A stretch of DNA of 64,000 nt from Paenibacillus borealis (GCF_000758665.1 NZ_CP009285.1:1922001-1986000); one strand, 5' to 3'; positions 43,350-52,403 are shown, counted from the stretch's first letter. Translations and numbers: made by a program. Notes: generated from the sequence alone by a model not told the origin.

Positions 43350-46004
43350 ATGTTTCAAGTAACGGAAGCAACAGGCTGTCCTTTTGACAGAGGCTATTTA
43401 ATGAAGGAAACGCATACATTTGATATCCGCGACTATGGGGCGGATCCGGAGAATACTCCTGTGGATAATACAAAGGCAATTAACAGCGCCATTCAGGCAG
43501 CATCTGCAGAAGGCGGCACAGTGGTTATTCCTGAAGGCAGCTTCAGAGTATACACGGTTTGTCTCTTAAGCGGTGTCAATCTGTACTTGTCGGCAGGCAG
43601 CGTACTTTCTGCAGCAAGAACGGATATCCGCCATTCCTATGAGCAGCAGATCGGGGAAGGCGGCAATTATGAAGAGCCTGAGGTTAATCGATATGTTGGT
43701 CTGCAGGATCACGGTCATACCTATTTTGCCAACAGTCTGATTTATGGCACGGATATCCGGGATGTAATGATTTACGGACCCGGACTGCTGGATGGAAGTT
43801 CTCTGAATGATGAGGGAGAACTGGAGCAGATTCTGATGGGCGGGGATCCGCTTGAGCCATTGCGCAGGGATGAGCCCGGTCACCGCGGCGAATGGTTCGG
43901 CAATAAGGCAATCGCGATGGTACACTGTGAGAATGTCGCGTTCTGCGACTTTTCCATCTTGGCCGGCGGCCATTTTGCCATCATAGCAACCTGTGTGAAG
44001 AATCTGCATGTCGGGCATATTCTCGTGGATACGAACCGGGATGCGTTTGATGTGGACTGCTGTGAGAATGTGACGATTGTTCATTCCACCTTCAATTCAT
44101 TAACCGACGATGCTATTGTGCTGAAGGCCTCCTATGGCGGCGGGATCTTTATGCCGCTGCGCAATGTATTGATTGAAGACTGCGTGGTTTGCGGCTACGA
44201 CACAGGTTCCGTTTATGCGGGAACGTATACACAGGACAAGCTGATAGCAACAGACCGCTGCGGTCCAACCGCCCGCGTCAAGCTCGGTACGGAGTCTACC
44301 TGTGGTTATGATTGTGTCACGGTCCGCCGAGTAGCGTTTAAACGGTCGAGAGGTTTTGCCCTTGAGGCCGTCGACGGGGCGGACTTAAGCCATATTATTT
44401 TTGAGGACTCCACGATGGAGGATATCAACAGCGCGCCTATTTTCATCAAAATAGGAGACCGGGGACGTTTCCCTGTCACGGGGAATAGTGAGGGGGAAGA
44501 CTATATACCGGCCGGAGATACGGCGCCAAATGTACGATTGGACCAGCCAATTTGGGTGCTGCCGGCCAAGGAACCGTATCAGGTGTATCCGGCAAGGCGC
44601 TATCTGCCAGCCTATAACAGAACACGCAAGGTTTCTGCGGACGGTGTGTCTGCTTTTAATGTTGTCGACCCTGAGCAGCCTTGCCGGTTGAATCCTGCTA
44701 ACTATCATGAAGAGGGCGGCAGATGGTTTGCGGTCCGCTATGATGAGCACTCGAAGAAGTATGTGCCTGACTATAATAAGGAATTACAGGAAAGCGAGCT
44801 GCCGCTGTACGCCAATGCGAACGGGAGCGGCCGGATTGCCAATGTTCACGATATCATTATCCGCAATATTACGGCCAAGAATGTCGACCCCCGCTATCCC
44901 ATTGAACTGATGGGTCTGATAGGCAACCGGATTAAGAATGTCTCAATCAGCAATATTCAAGTGGAGTACCGCGGTGGTCTAAGTCTGGAGCATGCGGTGG
45001 AACAGCGCCAGTTGAATACGAACTGGGAATATACCCGGTACGGAACATCAAAGCGCAGCATTCAGTCGCTGCCATGGCTGGTGAACACCTTTTTCCTGAA
45101 AAATGAAGGGTTATTGCCCCGGGTGGAATGGAATCCGGAAGCAGGAGCGTGGAAGGATGCGCCGTTCAATGTGCCGGAGCTGCCGGAGGTGTATCCTGAG
45201 CCCAGCAACTGGGGAATTCTGCCGGCTTACGGTCTGTACGCCAGACATGTGGACAACCTGTATCTGAATGAAATTCAGCTGAATTATCTCACGGAAGATA
45301 CCCGGTATCCCATTGTGCTCGATGATGTTGTAAGTGGCACTCTTGAGCATATCCATGCCCGCCATGCGGAGGGTGTAGAAGAAGTCGTACTGGTAAGCAG
45401 CAGCTTCAAGCGGCCTGCAGGTCTCGAATATGTACCGGATTATCCGTATCAGCAGACGGCAGTTGAGAATGTGACAATGGATAGCAATCTGTCCGTCAAA
45501 AGGATTGAAGTCGGGGCGCCTGCTCCCGGTACGCCAAGGGACAGCTTGTTTGCGCATGAAACGGTCGCGATTCCCGCAACTGGATATACATACCCGGTTG
45601 AGACCGGGAATTATCCTTTGCCGCAGACAGTTTTCCGGCCCTTCTTCACAATTGTTCCGGCACAGAGCGTGCATGCGGGTGAGACCCTGTCCTTTGCTGT
45701 TGTGGCCAGACAGCCTGCTTGGGAGGCTTCCAGCCGGGAAACGGATGGCAGGATTTATAATGAAACCAGCTCCAGCAAGGATCCGGCAGTACAGGGGATT
45801 ACGGAGCCGATGACTTTAACAACGGGCAATCTGCCTGAGGGGGCAACTTTTGACACCTCCTCTTTTGTACCAGGCCAGGCTTGTATGTTTAGCTGGACTC
45901 CTGGTGCTGATGCGGTTCGTGATGAACCTTATACTGCCACTTTTATTGCTGATGACGGGTTTATCCCGGTTAAGATGAATGTCAGCATTAAGGTTGAAGG
46001 ATGA
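43350..46004 (+). CDS. GH28-family glycoside hydrolase (polygalacturonase-like)
   Basis: 884 residues from ATG 43350 with TTGGAGG five bases upstream. The right-handed beta-helix of GH28 starts with FDIRDYGADPENTPVDNTKA and INSAIQAASAEGGTVVIPEG. The catalytic area is NRDAFDVDCCENVTI, then NSLTDDAIVLKAS, corresponding to the N-T-D and G-D-D-C-I motifs of polygalacturonases, with a Thr-Asp-Asp in place of Gly-Asp-Asp. The C-terminal 130 residues (FRPFFTIVPAQSVHAGETL ... FSWTPGAD) form a putative Ig domain. No signal peptide is present, so it acts in the cytoplasm on imported oligosaccharides, as usual for exo-acting GH28 in Paenibacillus-like bacteria. Exact linkage unknown. The next gene overlaps by four bases. 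Confidence 0.85.
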   Translation: MFQVTEATGCPFDRGYLMKETHTFDIRDYGADPENTPVDNTKAINSAIQAASAEGGTVVIPEGSFRVYTVCLLSGVNLYLSAGSVLSAARTDIRHSYEQQIGEGGNYEEPEVNRYVGLQDHGHTYFANSLIYGTDIRDVMIYGPGLLDGSSLNDEGELEQILMGGDPLEPLRRDEPGHRGEWFGNKAIAMVHCENVAFCDFSILAGGHFAIIATCVKNLHVGHILVDTNRDAFDVDCCENVTIVHSTFNSLTDDAIVLKASYGGGIFMPLRNVLIEDCVVCGYDTGSVYAGTYTQDKLIATDRCGPTARVKLGTESTCGYDCVTVRRVAFKRSRGFALEAVDGADLSHIIFEDSTMEDINSAPIFIKIGDRGRFPVTGNSEGEDYIPAGDTAPNVRLDQPIWVLPAKEPYQVYPARRYLPAYNRTRKVSADGVSAFNVVDPEQPCRLNPANYHEEGGRWFAVRYDEHSKKYVPDYNKELQESELPLYANANGSGRIANVHDIIIRNITAKNVDPRYPIELMGLIGNRIKNVSISNIQVEYRGGLSLEHAVEQRQLNTNWEYTRYGTSKRSIQSLPWLVNTFFLKNEGLLPRVEWNPEAGAWKDAPFNVPELPEVYPEPSNWGILPAYGLYARHVDNLYLNEIQLNYLTEDTRYPIVLDDVVSGTLEHIHARHAEGVEEVVLVSSSFKRPAGLEYVPDYPYQQTAVENVTMDSNLSVKRIEVGAPAPGTPRDSLFAHETVAIPATGYTYPVETGNYPLPQTVFRPFFTIVPAQSVHAGETLSFAVVARQPAWEASSRETDGRIYNETSSSKDPAVQGITEPMTLTTGNLPEGATFDTSSFVPGQACMFSWTPGADAVRDEPYTATFIADDGFIPVKMNVSIKVEG

Positions 46005-46675
46005 ACTATATGAAGAGATATATGAATTCCGTAGATCCCAAACGATTGATCATTATGCTTATCGGGAATGTGTTTCTGGGGATGGGCATCAGTATTTTTA
46101 AGCTGTCCGGAATGGGGAATGATCCTTTCAGCGGCATGGTGATGGCACTTGCAGATTCCAGCGGGCTCGCCTATGCGAATTTTCTAATCCTACTGAACGT
46201 GGTATTGTTTGTAATCGAATTTATCACAGGAAGGAAATATATTGGAGCCGGAACCTTTGTGAATGCCATTTTACTGGGCTACATCGCTACTTTCTTTCAT
46301 AGTACCTGGCTGGATCTGCTCGGCGAACCTCAGCTGTTGTGGCAGCGGGTGGTCACTGTAGCGATTGGCGTGGTCATCTGCAGCTTCGGGGTATCCATGT
46401 ATCAGACGTCGGATGTGGGAATCGCTCCCTATGACAGCCTGTCCCTGATTATGAGAAATAAGTTTCCGGCAATCTCTTATTTCTGGCACCGGATGTTTAC
46501 AGACGCTTTCTGTGCTTTGATCTGCTTCCTGTTCGGAGGCATCATCGGTTTGGGGACGCTGGTGTCCGCACTGGGCCTTGGCCCCATCATTCATTTCTTT
46601 AATGTGAGTTTTACGAACAAGCTTTTGGCGAAAAAAGGTCCGCAAGCGGAGGAAGATTCCATTTCGCTGATTTAG
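46001..46675 (+). CDS. YczE/YyaS-type integral membrane protein
   Basis: Protein of 224 residues overlapping the GH28 stop (ATGA). Five or so membrane helices with the family's pattern: LIGNVFLGMGISIFKLSGMG and NDPFSGMVMAL in the first part, GVSMYQTSDVGIAPYDSLSL in the second. The internal repeat (GxGND-PF, DVGIAPYD) is typical of the YitT-related DUF6198/YczE family, whose role is unknown. Coupling to the GH28 gene suggests a link to oligosaccharide use, but this is inference. Confidence 0.8.
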   Translation: MNYMKRYMNSVDPKRLIIMLIGNVFLGMGISIFKLSGMGNDPFSGMVMALADSSGLAYANFLILLNVVLFVIEFITGRKYIGAGTFVNAILLGYIATFFHSTWLDLLGEPQLLWQRVVTVAIGVVICSFGVSMYQTSDVGIAPYDSLSLIMRNKFPAISYFWHRMFTDAFCALICFLFGGIIGLGTLVSALGLGPIIHFFNVSFTNKLLAKKGPQAEEDSISLI

Positions 46676-46684
46676 TATTAAACA

Positions 46685-46728
46685 AAGGTAGCCCGGAATC
46701 TGCAACATATTGCAGGCCGGGCTACCTT
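46685..46728. terminator. Bidirectional terminator
   Basis: AAGGTAGCCCGG and CCGGGCTACCTT are perfect 12-base arms, with an inner CTGCAA/TTGCAG stem. It lies between the plus-strand membrane protein gene and the minus-strand small protein gene and can serve both. Confidence 0.88.
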
Positions 46729-46739
46729 GTTGTTTCTAC

Positions 46740-46943
46740 TCAGTCCTTCGTTTCCCCTTGTTTCTTATGATCCGGTGCAATACCGGGAGCTGATACTTCC
46801 GGTTCATCACCCATCAGGGCACCCACGATTTCGTCCAGCTTGCCAGTTGCGCCTGTCCCGTCGTCCAGGCTTGCATCGGCTTCAGGTATAGGGTGAACGC
46901 CCGGGCTGCGCCCGTCAAGCGGAGCTTCCTTATTGTCCTTCAT
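46740..46943 (-). CDS. Small acidic protein of unknown function
   Basis: 67 residues, ATG with AAAGGAG eight bases upstream and a terminator just past the stop, which supports a real gene. The sequence is rich in Asp, Gly, Pro and Glu (PGVHPIPEADASLDDGTGAT) with no membrane segment or Cys. It looks unstructured. I do not recognise a family. Confidence 0.6.
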   Translation of the reverse strand: MKDNKEAPLDGRSPGVHPIPEADASLDDGTGATGKLDEIVGALMGDEPEVSAPGIAPDHKKQGETKD

Positions 46944-47079
46944 CTGATCATCTCCTTTGTATATGCAGCATCTGTCTTAGAATGCGTCAAAAAATCTGTT
47001 CTATGTAACGATAACCGCCGCCCGGCCGGGTGAACCACAAAGGCCTGCTTTTCCTCATTCCCATCCGTCCCGCTAATAG

Positions 47080-47377
47080 CTAAAAGCTATTCACCTTCTG
47101 CTGTTTGTGAACATCTTCCGTACCGCCAGCCAAGGCAGTCTTGTAATACAAGCATTTATGTTCGATGACTTCCATCGTTTTCTTCAGCTCTTCCATCTGC
47201 GCTTCTACTGAGGCTTTCCGCTCCAGGAACTCTATATCCGATTCCATTAACACGCGTTTCCCGCTGGAGGTCCTTTCGATTAAAAGGCATCAGACCTTCC
47301 TTATCATAGTAACGCAGGGTATGTGCTGTCATATTGAAGTGTTCCGCAACTTCAGTTATAGAGTAAGTTTTCATCAT
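47080..47377 (-). pseudogene. Broken MerR-family regulator
   Basis: The N-terminus is an intact MerR winged helix (MKTYSITEVAEHFNMTAHTL, RYYDKEGLMPF). A frameshift follows at once; the next frame continues IERTSSGKRVLMESDIEFL, then skips the expected segment (CLKSTGMPI ... region, about 38 residues) and resumes ERKASVEAQMEELKKTMEVI and EHKCLYYKTALAGGTEDVHK to TAG 47080. Both a frameshift and an internal deletion are needed to explain it. It is divergent from the alcohol dehydrogenase gene, the normal place for its activator. Confidence 0.85.
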
Positions 47378-47406
47378 GGTTCTCCAGTCTTAAATGTATT
47401 TTGTGC

Positions 47407-47437
47407 TTGACTTAGAGTTAACTTTAAGTAATATCAT
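47407..47437 (+). promoter_or_regulatory. MerR-type promoter of the alcohol dehydrogenase gene
   Basis: TTGACT (47407-47412) and TATCAT (47432-47437) are 19 bases apart, the long spacing MerR activators need. The spacer holds the dyad ACTTAGAGTTAACTTTAAGT. An alternative -10 (TAATAT) would give 16 bases. Confidence 0.6.
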
Positions 47438-47494
47438 ATGGTTTGTAAAACTGGCCTTACGGATTCTACTATGAACTAGAAGAGAGGTTACACT

Positions 47495-48544
47495 ATGATT
47501 CAAGTTAATGCACGTGCTACATTCAGCCAGGAAGGCCCGTTCAAGCTAACCACCATTGAGCGCCGGGAGCTTCAGCCGCAGGATGTTCTGATTGAGATTA
47601 AATTTGCCGGGATCTGCCACTCGGATATTCATACCGCACGCGGGGAGTGGGGGCCGGTCAAGTATCCGCTCGTTCCAGGCCATGAGATTGCCGGAATTGT
47701 CAGCCAGGTCGGTTCCGGTGTTACAAAGTATTCCGTTGGTGACCGGGTAGGGGTAGGCTGCATGGTCGACTCCTGTGGAGAGTGCAGTAGCTGCCAGAAA
47801 GGCGAGGAGCAGTATTGCCTGCATGGAAATACAGGTACCTATGGGGCTACCGACCGGTACGGCCACTATACACAGGGCGGGTATTCCACCCACATTGTGG
47901 TCACAGAGGACTTCGTGGTCCGCATTCCTGACGCTATTCCGCTTGACGCTGCTGCCCCGCTGTTGTGTGCCGGAATCACAACATATTCACCACTTCGTCA
48001 TTGGGGAGCCGCTCCGGGTCAAAAAGTAGCTGTAGTAGGTCTTGGCGGACTCGGACACATGGCTGTGAAGATCGCTCATGCCATGGGGGCTGAGGTTTCG
48101 GTTCTGTCACAGTCACTGAAGAAGAAGGAAGACGGCCTGCAATTAGGCGCGGACCATTATTATGCAACCAGCGATCCGGAGACATTCAAGCAGCTGGCCG
48201 GTTCGTTCGACCTGATCATAAATACGGTAAGCGCGCAGATTAATATCGATGCCTATCTGTCGCTTCTGGCGCTGGACGGTACCCTGGTCAATGTTGGTGC
48301 GCCCGCTGACCCCCTGGCAGTCAACGCTTTCTCGCTGATCGGCCACCGCCGTTCATTTGCCGGATCGATGATTGGCGGAATCCGCGAAACGCAGGAGATG
48401 CTTGATTTCTGCGCGGAACATAACATTGCCTCTGAGATCGAGGTTATCTCTGCGGACCGGATTGATGAAGCCTGGGAACGTGTACTCGCTTCCGATGTCC
48501 GTTACCGGTTTGTCATTGATATCAGCACGATGGGTAAGGAATAA
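47495..48544 (+). CDS. Zinc-dependent NAD(P) alcohol dehydrogenase
   Basis: 349 residues, ATG with AGAGAGG upstream. Catalytic zinc ligands: Cys in [17 protein letters not shown] (about 38), His-Glu in [10 protein letters not shown]; structural zinc Cys cluster in [17 protein letters not shown]. The Rossmann motif is [19 protein letters not shown]. This is the YahK/AdhA/cinnamyl-alcohol-dehydrogenase group, often NADPH-linked and active on aldehydes. It has a MerR-type promoter with the broken regulator on the other side, so its aldehyde response may be lost. Confidence 0.92.
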   Translation: MIQVNARATFSQEGPFKLTTIERRELQPQDVLIEIKFAGICHSDIHTARGEWGPVKYPLVPGHEIAGIVSQVGSGVTKYSVGDRVGVGCMVDSCGECSSCQKGEEQYCLHGNTGTYGATDRYGHYTQGGYSTHIVVTEDFVVRIPDAIPLDAAAPLLCAGITTYSPLRHWGAAPGQKVAVVGLGGLGHMAVKIAHAMGAEVSVLSQSLKKKEDGLQLGADHYYATSDPETFKQLAGSFDLIINTVSAQINIDAYLSLLALDGTLVNVGAPADPLAVNAFSLIGHRRSFAGSMIGGIRETQEMLDFCAEHNIASEIEVISADRIDEAWERVLASDVRYRFVIDISTMGKE

Positions 48545-48599
48545 GGGGCGTCCTTGCCTGAACCAGCAATACAACCTACCGGACTGACGCTTACAACTG

Positions 48600-48628
48600 G
48601 CGGCTTATCTACAGATAAGCTGCTTTTT
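48600..48628 (+). terminator. Terminator of the alcohol dehydrogenase gene
   Basis: GGCTTATC pairs with GATAAGCT around TACA, extended by GC/GC, followed by TTTTTGCTG. The core resembles the terminator at 58709. Confidence 0.75.
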
Positions 48629-48800
48629 GCTGTTAAATGAACCTCAACAAGAATTTAACAATACTTCATCGTAGCACTTGCAGGACCGGAAAAGGGAATT
48701 TGTTGTGTGTACGTGAGCTATTGCCAAAATGGCGGAAATGGGAGTACATTGCTGTTAGCAGCAGTAGAATACAAAAGCAGCGAAGGAAGGTCGTGCAACA

Positions 48801-49874
48801 ATGCCGGTACCAACAACCCAAGTGTTCACAGCAATTGAGAAGAATGTCAAAATCATCGGACGGACCCACTATTATAATGACGTCTTATGGCTGGCGCTCT
48901 CGGGCAGCGGTGTGGAATTCTCGTTCTATGGCACCAAAGCGGAGATAACTATCGTAGGGGATGCTATTGCCTTAACCGGGAATAACCTGGCCCGGATCGG
49001 CATCAGCGTCAACGGAAAGCGGGTGATCGACGATCAGCTGAATAATCCGAGTACAACCTACACTGTATTTGAGAGCGATACGGAACAGGAGATTACGGTG
49101 ACGGTCATCAAACTATCAGAGGCGGCGATGTCTACCGCAGGAATTCAGGAGATTTCAGTGAATGCTGCAGGGGGGATTAAGCCCGCTCCGGATAAAATAC
49201 ATACCATTGAGTTCATCGGCGATTCCATTACCTGCGGCTATGGCGTGGATGATGAGCATGGGCTGCATTCCTTTTCCACAGCTACCGAGGATGTCATGAA
49301 AGCCTATGCGTTCTTGGCTGCTCAGCAGCTGGAGGCAGACTACAGCATGGTTTCTTACAGCGGATACGGCATCATTACCGGCTACACGGAAAATGACCAG
49401 AAGCTTACTACACATCTGATCCCGGATTATTATGAGCGGGTCGGCAAATCTGAGGGGCGGTTTGACAATACACTGCTGCCTCAGGACGTGCGCTGGGATT
49501 TCAGCAAGTTCGTGCCTCAGCTGATTGTCATTAACCTCGGGACGAACGATGATTCCTACACGAAAGAGGATACAGACAAGCAAACGGAGTATGAGCAGGA
49601 GTATGTTGAATTTCTGAAAATGGTCAGACGCAGCAATCCGCATGCTCCCATTCTGTGTACGCTGGGGATCATGGGTGACAGGCTGTATCCATATGTTGAA
49701 CAAGCCGTTAACGGCTATACCCGGGAGACAGGGGACAGCAATATATCGGCAATGAAGTTTGATGTTCAGCTGGAAGCGGACGGCTACGCTGCAGACTTCC
49801 ACCCGTCCCAGTCCACACACCGTAAGGCAGCGGACAAACTGGCTGCGCATATCAGGGAGCTTATGGGGTGGTGA
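48801..49874 (+). CDS. CE2-type SGNH esterase (carbohydrate deacetylase)
   Basis: 357 residues, ATG ten bases after AAGGAAGG. The N-terminal 120 residues are a jelly-roll (VKIIGRTHYYNDVLWLALSG, SGVEFSFYGTKAEITIVGD), followed by an SGNH hydrolase: FIGDSITCGYG (Ser about 140), SYSGYGI, NLGTNDDS and DFHPSQSTHRKAADKLA (Asp-x-x-His). This two-domain order and the long WDFSKFVPQLIVINLGTND segment match carbohydrate esterase family 2, which removes acetyl groups from xylan or mannan oligosaccharides. No signal peptide, so a cytoplasmic role is likely. Its terminator has been split by the IS at 49913. Confidence 0.88.
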   Translation: MPVPTTQVFTAIEKNVKIIGRTHYYNDVLWLALSGSGVEFSFYGTKAEITIVGDAIALTGNNLARIGISVNGKRVIDDQLNNPSTTYTVFESDTEQEITVTVIKLSEAAMSTAGIQEISVNAAGGIKPAPDKIHTIEFIGDSITCGYGVDDEHGLHSFSTATEDVMKAYAFLAAQQLEADYSMVSYSGYGIITGYTENDQKLTTHLIPDYYERVGKSEGRFDNTLLPQDVRWDFSKFVPQLIVINLGTNDDSYTKEDTDKQTEYEQEYVEFLKMVRRSNPHAPILCTLGIMGDRLYPYVEQAVNGYTRETGDSNISAMKFDVQLEADGYAADFHPSQSTHRKAADKLAAHIRELMGW

Positions 49875-49994
49875 CACAGATATGAAGCCAAAGGGATATT
49901 AAAGCCAAGGGGTGGTATTATCCCCTTCAAGTAGACACTCGTAAAAAACCTAATGTTATGATTAGGAACGAGTAAACTTGGAGGGGATATTTTT

Positions 49995-50312
49995 ATGGCC
50001 AGAAAAGGTCAAGTATTTCAACAGTATACGGAGGATTTCAAGATGGCGGCGGTCAGGGAGTATCTGGAGGGATCCGCCAGTTATAATGTAGTGGCAGAAA
50101 TGTTGGGGATTCGGAACAGGACCCAACTGAAAGTGTGGGTGAGGAAGTACCAAAATGGGGAAGCGTTCGATACCCGTAAGGGCATATCCAGTCCTATAAA
50201 AGGACGCTCCCGTACGACGTTTGCCAGCATTGAAGAAGAGCGGGATTACTTGAAAGCGCAGGTCGACTACTTAAAAAAGCGGTATCCAAATCTAGTAAAG
50301 GAGAGAAATTGA
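49995..50312 (+). CDS. IS3-family OrfA (HTH protein)
   Basis: 105 residues, ATG after GGAGGGG. N-terminal helix-turn-helix of the IS3/Tnp_1 type: YTEDFKMAAVREYLEGSASY, NVVAEMLGIRNRTQLKVWVR. A leucine-zipper-like EEERDYLKAQVDYLKKR ends the protein. The frame reaches AAAAAAG at 50273-50279 and then stops at 50310. Confidence 0.9.
   Translation: MARKGQVFQQYTEDFKMAAVREYLEGSASYNVVAEMLGIRNRTQLKVWVRKYQNGEAFDTRKGISSPIKGRSRTTFASIEEERDYLKAQVDYLKKRYPNLVKERN
50273..50279 (+). other. Programmed -1 frameshift site of the IS
   Basis: A AAA AAG in the orfA frame. Slipping back one base leads into the orfB frame, which has no stop from here to its own start region at 50309, so an OrfAB fusion transposase can be made. 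Confidence 0.75.
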
Positions 50313-51172
50313 AATCACAGGACAATTACCAAATTATCGAGGAGCTGCGTGACCTACACGGCGTTACACGCCTATTGGCCATTGCAGGACTCCCTAGGGC
50401 CAGTTATTACAAGTGGCGCGCCACACGATCACGACAGGTCGAAGTACGCGCGCGGGATCATGAAATTAAAGAGCACATGGTAGCCATTCACCTGGCACAT
50501 CCCTTTTTCGGATACCCTCGAATGCGGACAGCTCTGTGGGAAGCAGGTTACCTCGTCAATCATAAAAAGGTAGGACGAATGATGAAAGAATTGTCAATCC
50601 AATCGGTGATCCGAAAGAAACGAAATCGTTCCAGCTATACTCCATCCGTGGTGTATCCGAACCGATTGAAGCGTAAGTTTCATGCCATTGGCCCTCAACA
50701 GAAGCTCGTCACCGATATTACGTATATCTCAGATGGCACCCAATTTTATTATCTGTCCGCCATTCAGGATCTCTTTAACAATGAGATTGTCGCTTGGCAA
50801 ATTTCCGACCGTAACGATGTGAAATTGGTCCTAGATACGGTGGAGCAGTGGACACGAAAAAGAGACGTCTCGGAAGCCGTACTCCATTCGGACCAAGGCT
50901 TCCAATATACGTCTCAGGCGTACAACACACGATTAGAGGCATTCGGCGTCAAAGGCAGCCACTCTCGCAAAGCAACCTGCCTAGATAACGCATGCATCGA
51001 ATCCTTCTTTTCGCATCTCAAAACAGAGAAGTTGTATCTTCACCAGTGTAAATCAGAAGCGGAGATCCATCAAGCCGTCGAGGAATATATCTACTTTTAT
51101 AACTACCAGCGATTTCAGGCCAAACTCAAACAGCGCGCACCGATTGAGTATCGGCACGCGCTGGCTGCATAG
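50309..51172 (+). CDS. IS3-family OrfB (DDE transposase domain)
   Basis: 287 residues, opening at TTG 50309 inside the end of orfA; probably produced mainly as an OrfAB fusion by -1 frameshifting. The catalytic triad is visible: Asp in LVTDITYIS, Asp in HSDQGFQYTS and Glu in NACIESFFSHLK. The IS3 HTH_21 segment (HPFFGYPRMRTALWEAGYLV) precedes it. The frame is uninterrupted and the C-terminus (YNYQRFQAKLKQRAPIEYR) is the usual one for the IS150 branch. Confidence 0.93.
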   Translation: MKSQDNYQIIEELRDLHGVTRLLAIAGLPRASYYKWRATRSRQVEVRARDHEIKEHMVAIHLAHPFFGYPRMRTALWEAGYLVNHKKVGRMMKELSIQSVIRKKRNRSSYTPSVVYPNRLKRKFHAIGPQQKLVTDITYISDGTQFYYLSAIQDLFNNEIVAWQISDRNDVKLVLDTVEQWTRKRDVSEAVLHSDQGFQYTSQAYNTRLEAFGVKGSHSRKATCLDNACIESFFSHLKTEKLYLHQCKSEAEIHQAVEEYIYFYNYQRFQAKLKQRAPIEYRHALAA

Positions 51173-51320
51173 CTTTTTTCATCTGTCTACTTGACAGGGG
51201 TATGACCAGGGGATAATATCCCTTTGGCTTTTTTGTTTTTTTTGAACTGCTTAGAACTAATACGGAACTAATACTTCAGACAAATGCTATTGACAAACCA
51301 GCCAACAAGTCATATATTCA

Positions 51321-51339
51321 ATATATCGAAACGATATAT
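51321..51339. promoter_or_regulatory. Palindrome in the padR promoter region
   Basis: ATATATCG-AAA-CGATATAT, 55 bases before the PadR gene. PadR repressors often bind AT-rich dyads of this size in their own promoters. Confidence 0.5.
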
Positions 51340-51394
51340 ATCAAATTATTATATATAACCTCGCTATATGTCGCGCAACGAAGGAGATAATTGA

Positions 51395-51940
51395 ATGCTG
51401 ATTTATGTAATACTCGGGTTTCTCTGCGACAAGGATATGACAGGCTATGAAATCAAGCAGAAGATGACGTTAAGCACCTCCAACTTTATTGATGCCAGCT
51501 TCGGCAGCATTTATCCGATGCTCAAGAAGATGGAGAAGGGAGAGCTGATCCAGGCTGAAGAAGGGGTAGAAGAGGGCAGATTCAAGAAAGCATATCGGAT
51601 CACGGAAAAGGGGAAGAGTGAATTTATGGCATGGCTACAGACACCCTCTACGTTTTCCCCGTTCAATTATGAGTATTTGAATAAGCTGTTCTTCTATAAA
51701 TATCTTGATGAGCAGGAGGTTGTCCGGCTGATTGCCAGCTTCCGCAATACTGTCGCCGGTGAATATAACAAGCTTACCTCAATAGAAGAGAAGCACATTC
51801 AAGAGATGGGTGTATACGAACACGCGACGCTGAGGTTTGGCAAAGAATATTATCAGATGATTATGAATTGGCATGAGGAAATTACTAATGAAATTACAGG
51901 AAAGAAGGAGAATGACAATGAGAATGACCAAGAAATTTAA
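51395..51940 (+). CDS. PadR-family transcriptional regulator
   Basis: 181 residues, ATG with GAAGGAG upstream. The winged helix is standard PadR: YVILGFLCDKDMTGYEIKQK, then FGSIYPMLKKMEKGELIQAE and KKAYRITEKGKSEF. The C-terminal Vir_C-like domain (about 90-175) forms the dimer coiled coil. The next gene starts inside its last codons, so the regulator and the 161-residue protein form one transcription unit, probably autoregulated at the palindrome upstream. Confidence 0.92.
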   Translation: MLIYVILGFLCDKDMTGYEIKQKMTLSTSNFIDASFGSIYPMLKKMEKGELIQAEEGVEEGRFKKAYRITEKGKSEFMAWLQTPSTFSPFNYEYLNKLFFYKYLDEQEVVRLIASFRNTVAGEYNKLTSIEEKHIQEMGVYEHATLRFGKEYYQMIMNWHEEITNEITGKKENDNENDQEI

Positions 51941-52403
51941 ATTACAGATTGCAGCGGAAAAGGTGGATTTGTATAAATGGGTAACGGAGATGACTCCAGG
52001 CGAATATGAATCATTCTCCAAAGGGCATAAGGCAATGGGCAGTTATTTTGAAGAGGGCAAGTTCTATATGGTTAATGTGGAGAATATGGGGAATGAGATG
52101 ATTGTTCAGCACTATCAGTTAAAAGAGCATGCAGAGGATCATTTGCGTTTCTACTCTGACCGGACAGAAGCCTATATATTGCGGTGGATCCCCGCCATTG
52201 TCGGAGTGCCATGGGAAATGAAAATCACGCCTATTGACAGCAGCTCTTGTGAATTCAGCTGTACAATTGGAGCAGACTTCCCCTCACGGTTACTGGCGTT
52301 GGCAGCATGGATAAATGGTCTTGGCGGGTTCTTTATGAGACAACATTTGGCTGGTGAGGGCGTGAAATTTGCTAAAGATATTGAAAAGAAATTTACCGTT
52401 TGA
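51918..52403 (+). CDS. Unknown protein coupled to padR, possibly SRPBCC-like
   Basis: 161 residues from ATG 51918, seven bases after AAGGAG; it overlaps the padR stop by 23 bases. Sequence pattern is alternating strands with a long C-terminal helix (ALAAWINGLGGFFMRQHLAG, EGVKFAKDIEKKF), which would suit a START/SRPBCC hydrophobic-ligand fold. No catalytic motif is evident. Because it is co-translated with a PadR regulator, it could handle the same lipophilic compound. I do not recognise the family with certainty. Confidence 0.6.
   Translation: MRMTKKFKLQIAAEKVDLYKWVTEMTPGEYESFSKGHKAMGSYFEEGKFYMVNVENMGNEMIVQHYQLKEHAEDHLRFYSDRTEAYILRWIPAIVGVPWEMKITPIDSSSCEFSCTIGADFPSRLLALAAWINGLGGFFMRQHLAGEGVKFAKDIEKKFTV

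Larger units (their letters stand above)
49913..51209 (+). mobile_element. Complete IS3-family insertion sequence
   Basis: 1297 bases bounded by 25-base imperfect inverted repeats (TGGTATTATCCCCTTCAAG ... and its partner ending GGGGTATGACCA; 20 of 25 positions match, both ending in TG..CA form) and flanked by GGGG on each side (49909-49912 and 51210-51213), the 3-4 base duplication usual for this family. It carries intact orfA and orfB with a frameshift window. It is probably a young insertion, still capable of transposition. Confidence 0.85.
49885..51239 (+). terminator. Terminator of the esterase gene, split by an insertion sequence
   Basis: AAGCCAAAGGGATATTA (49885-49901) and TAATATCCCTTTGGCTT (51215-51231) are perfect 17-base inverted arms, the second followed by TTTTTGTTTTTTTT. 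They lie on either side of the IS3-family element. Removing the element and one GGGG copy leaves a 12-base loop and a normal terminator. Confidence 0.85.
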
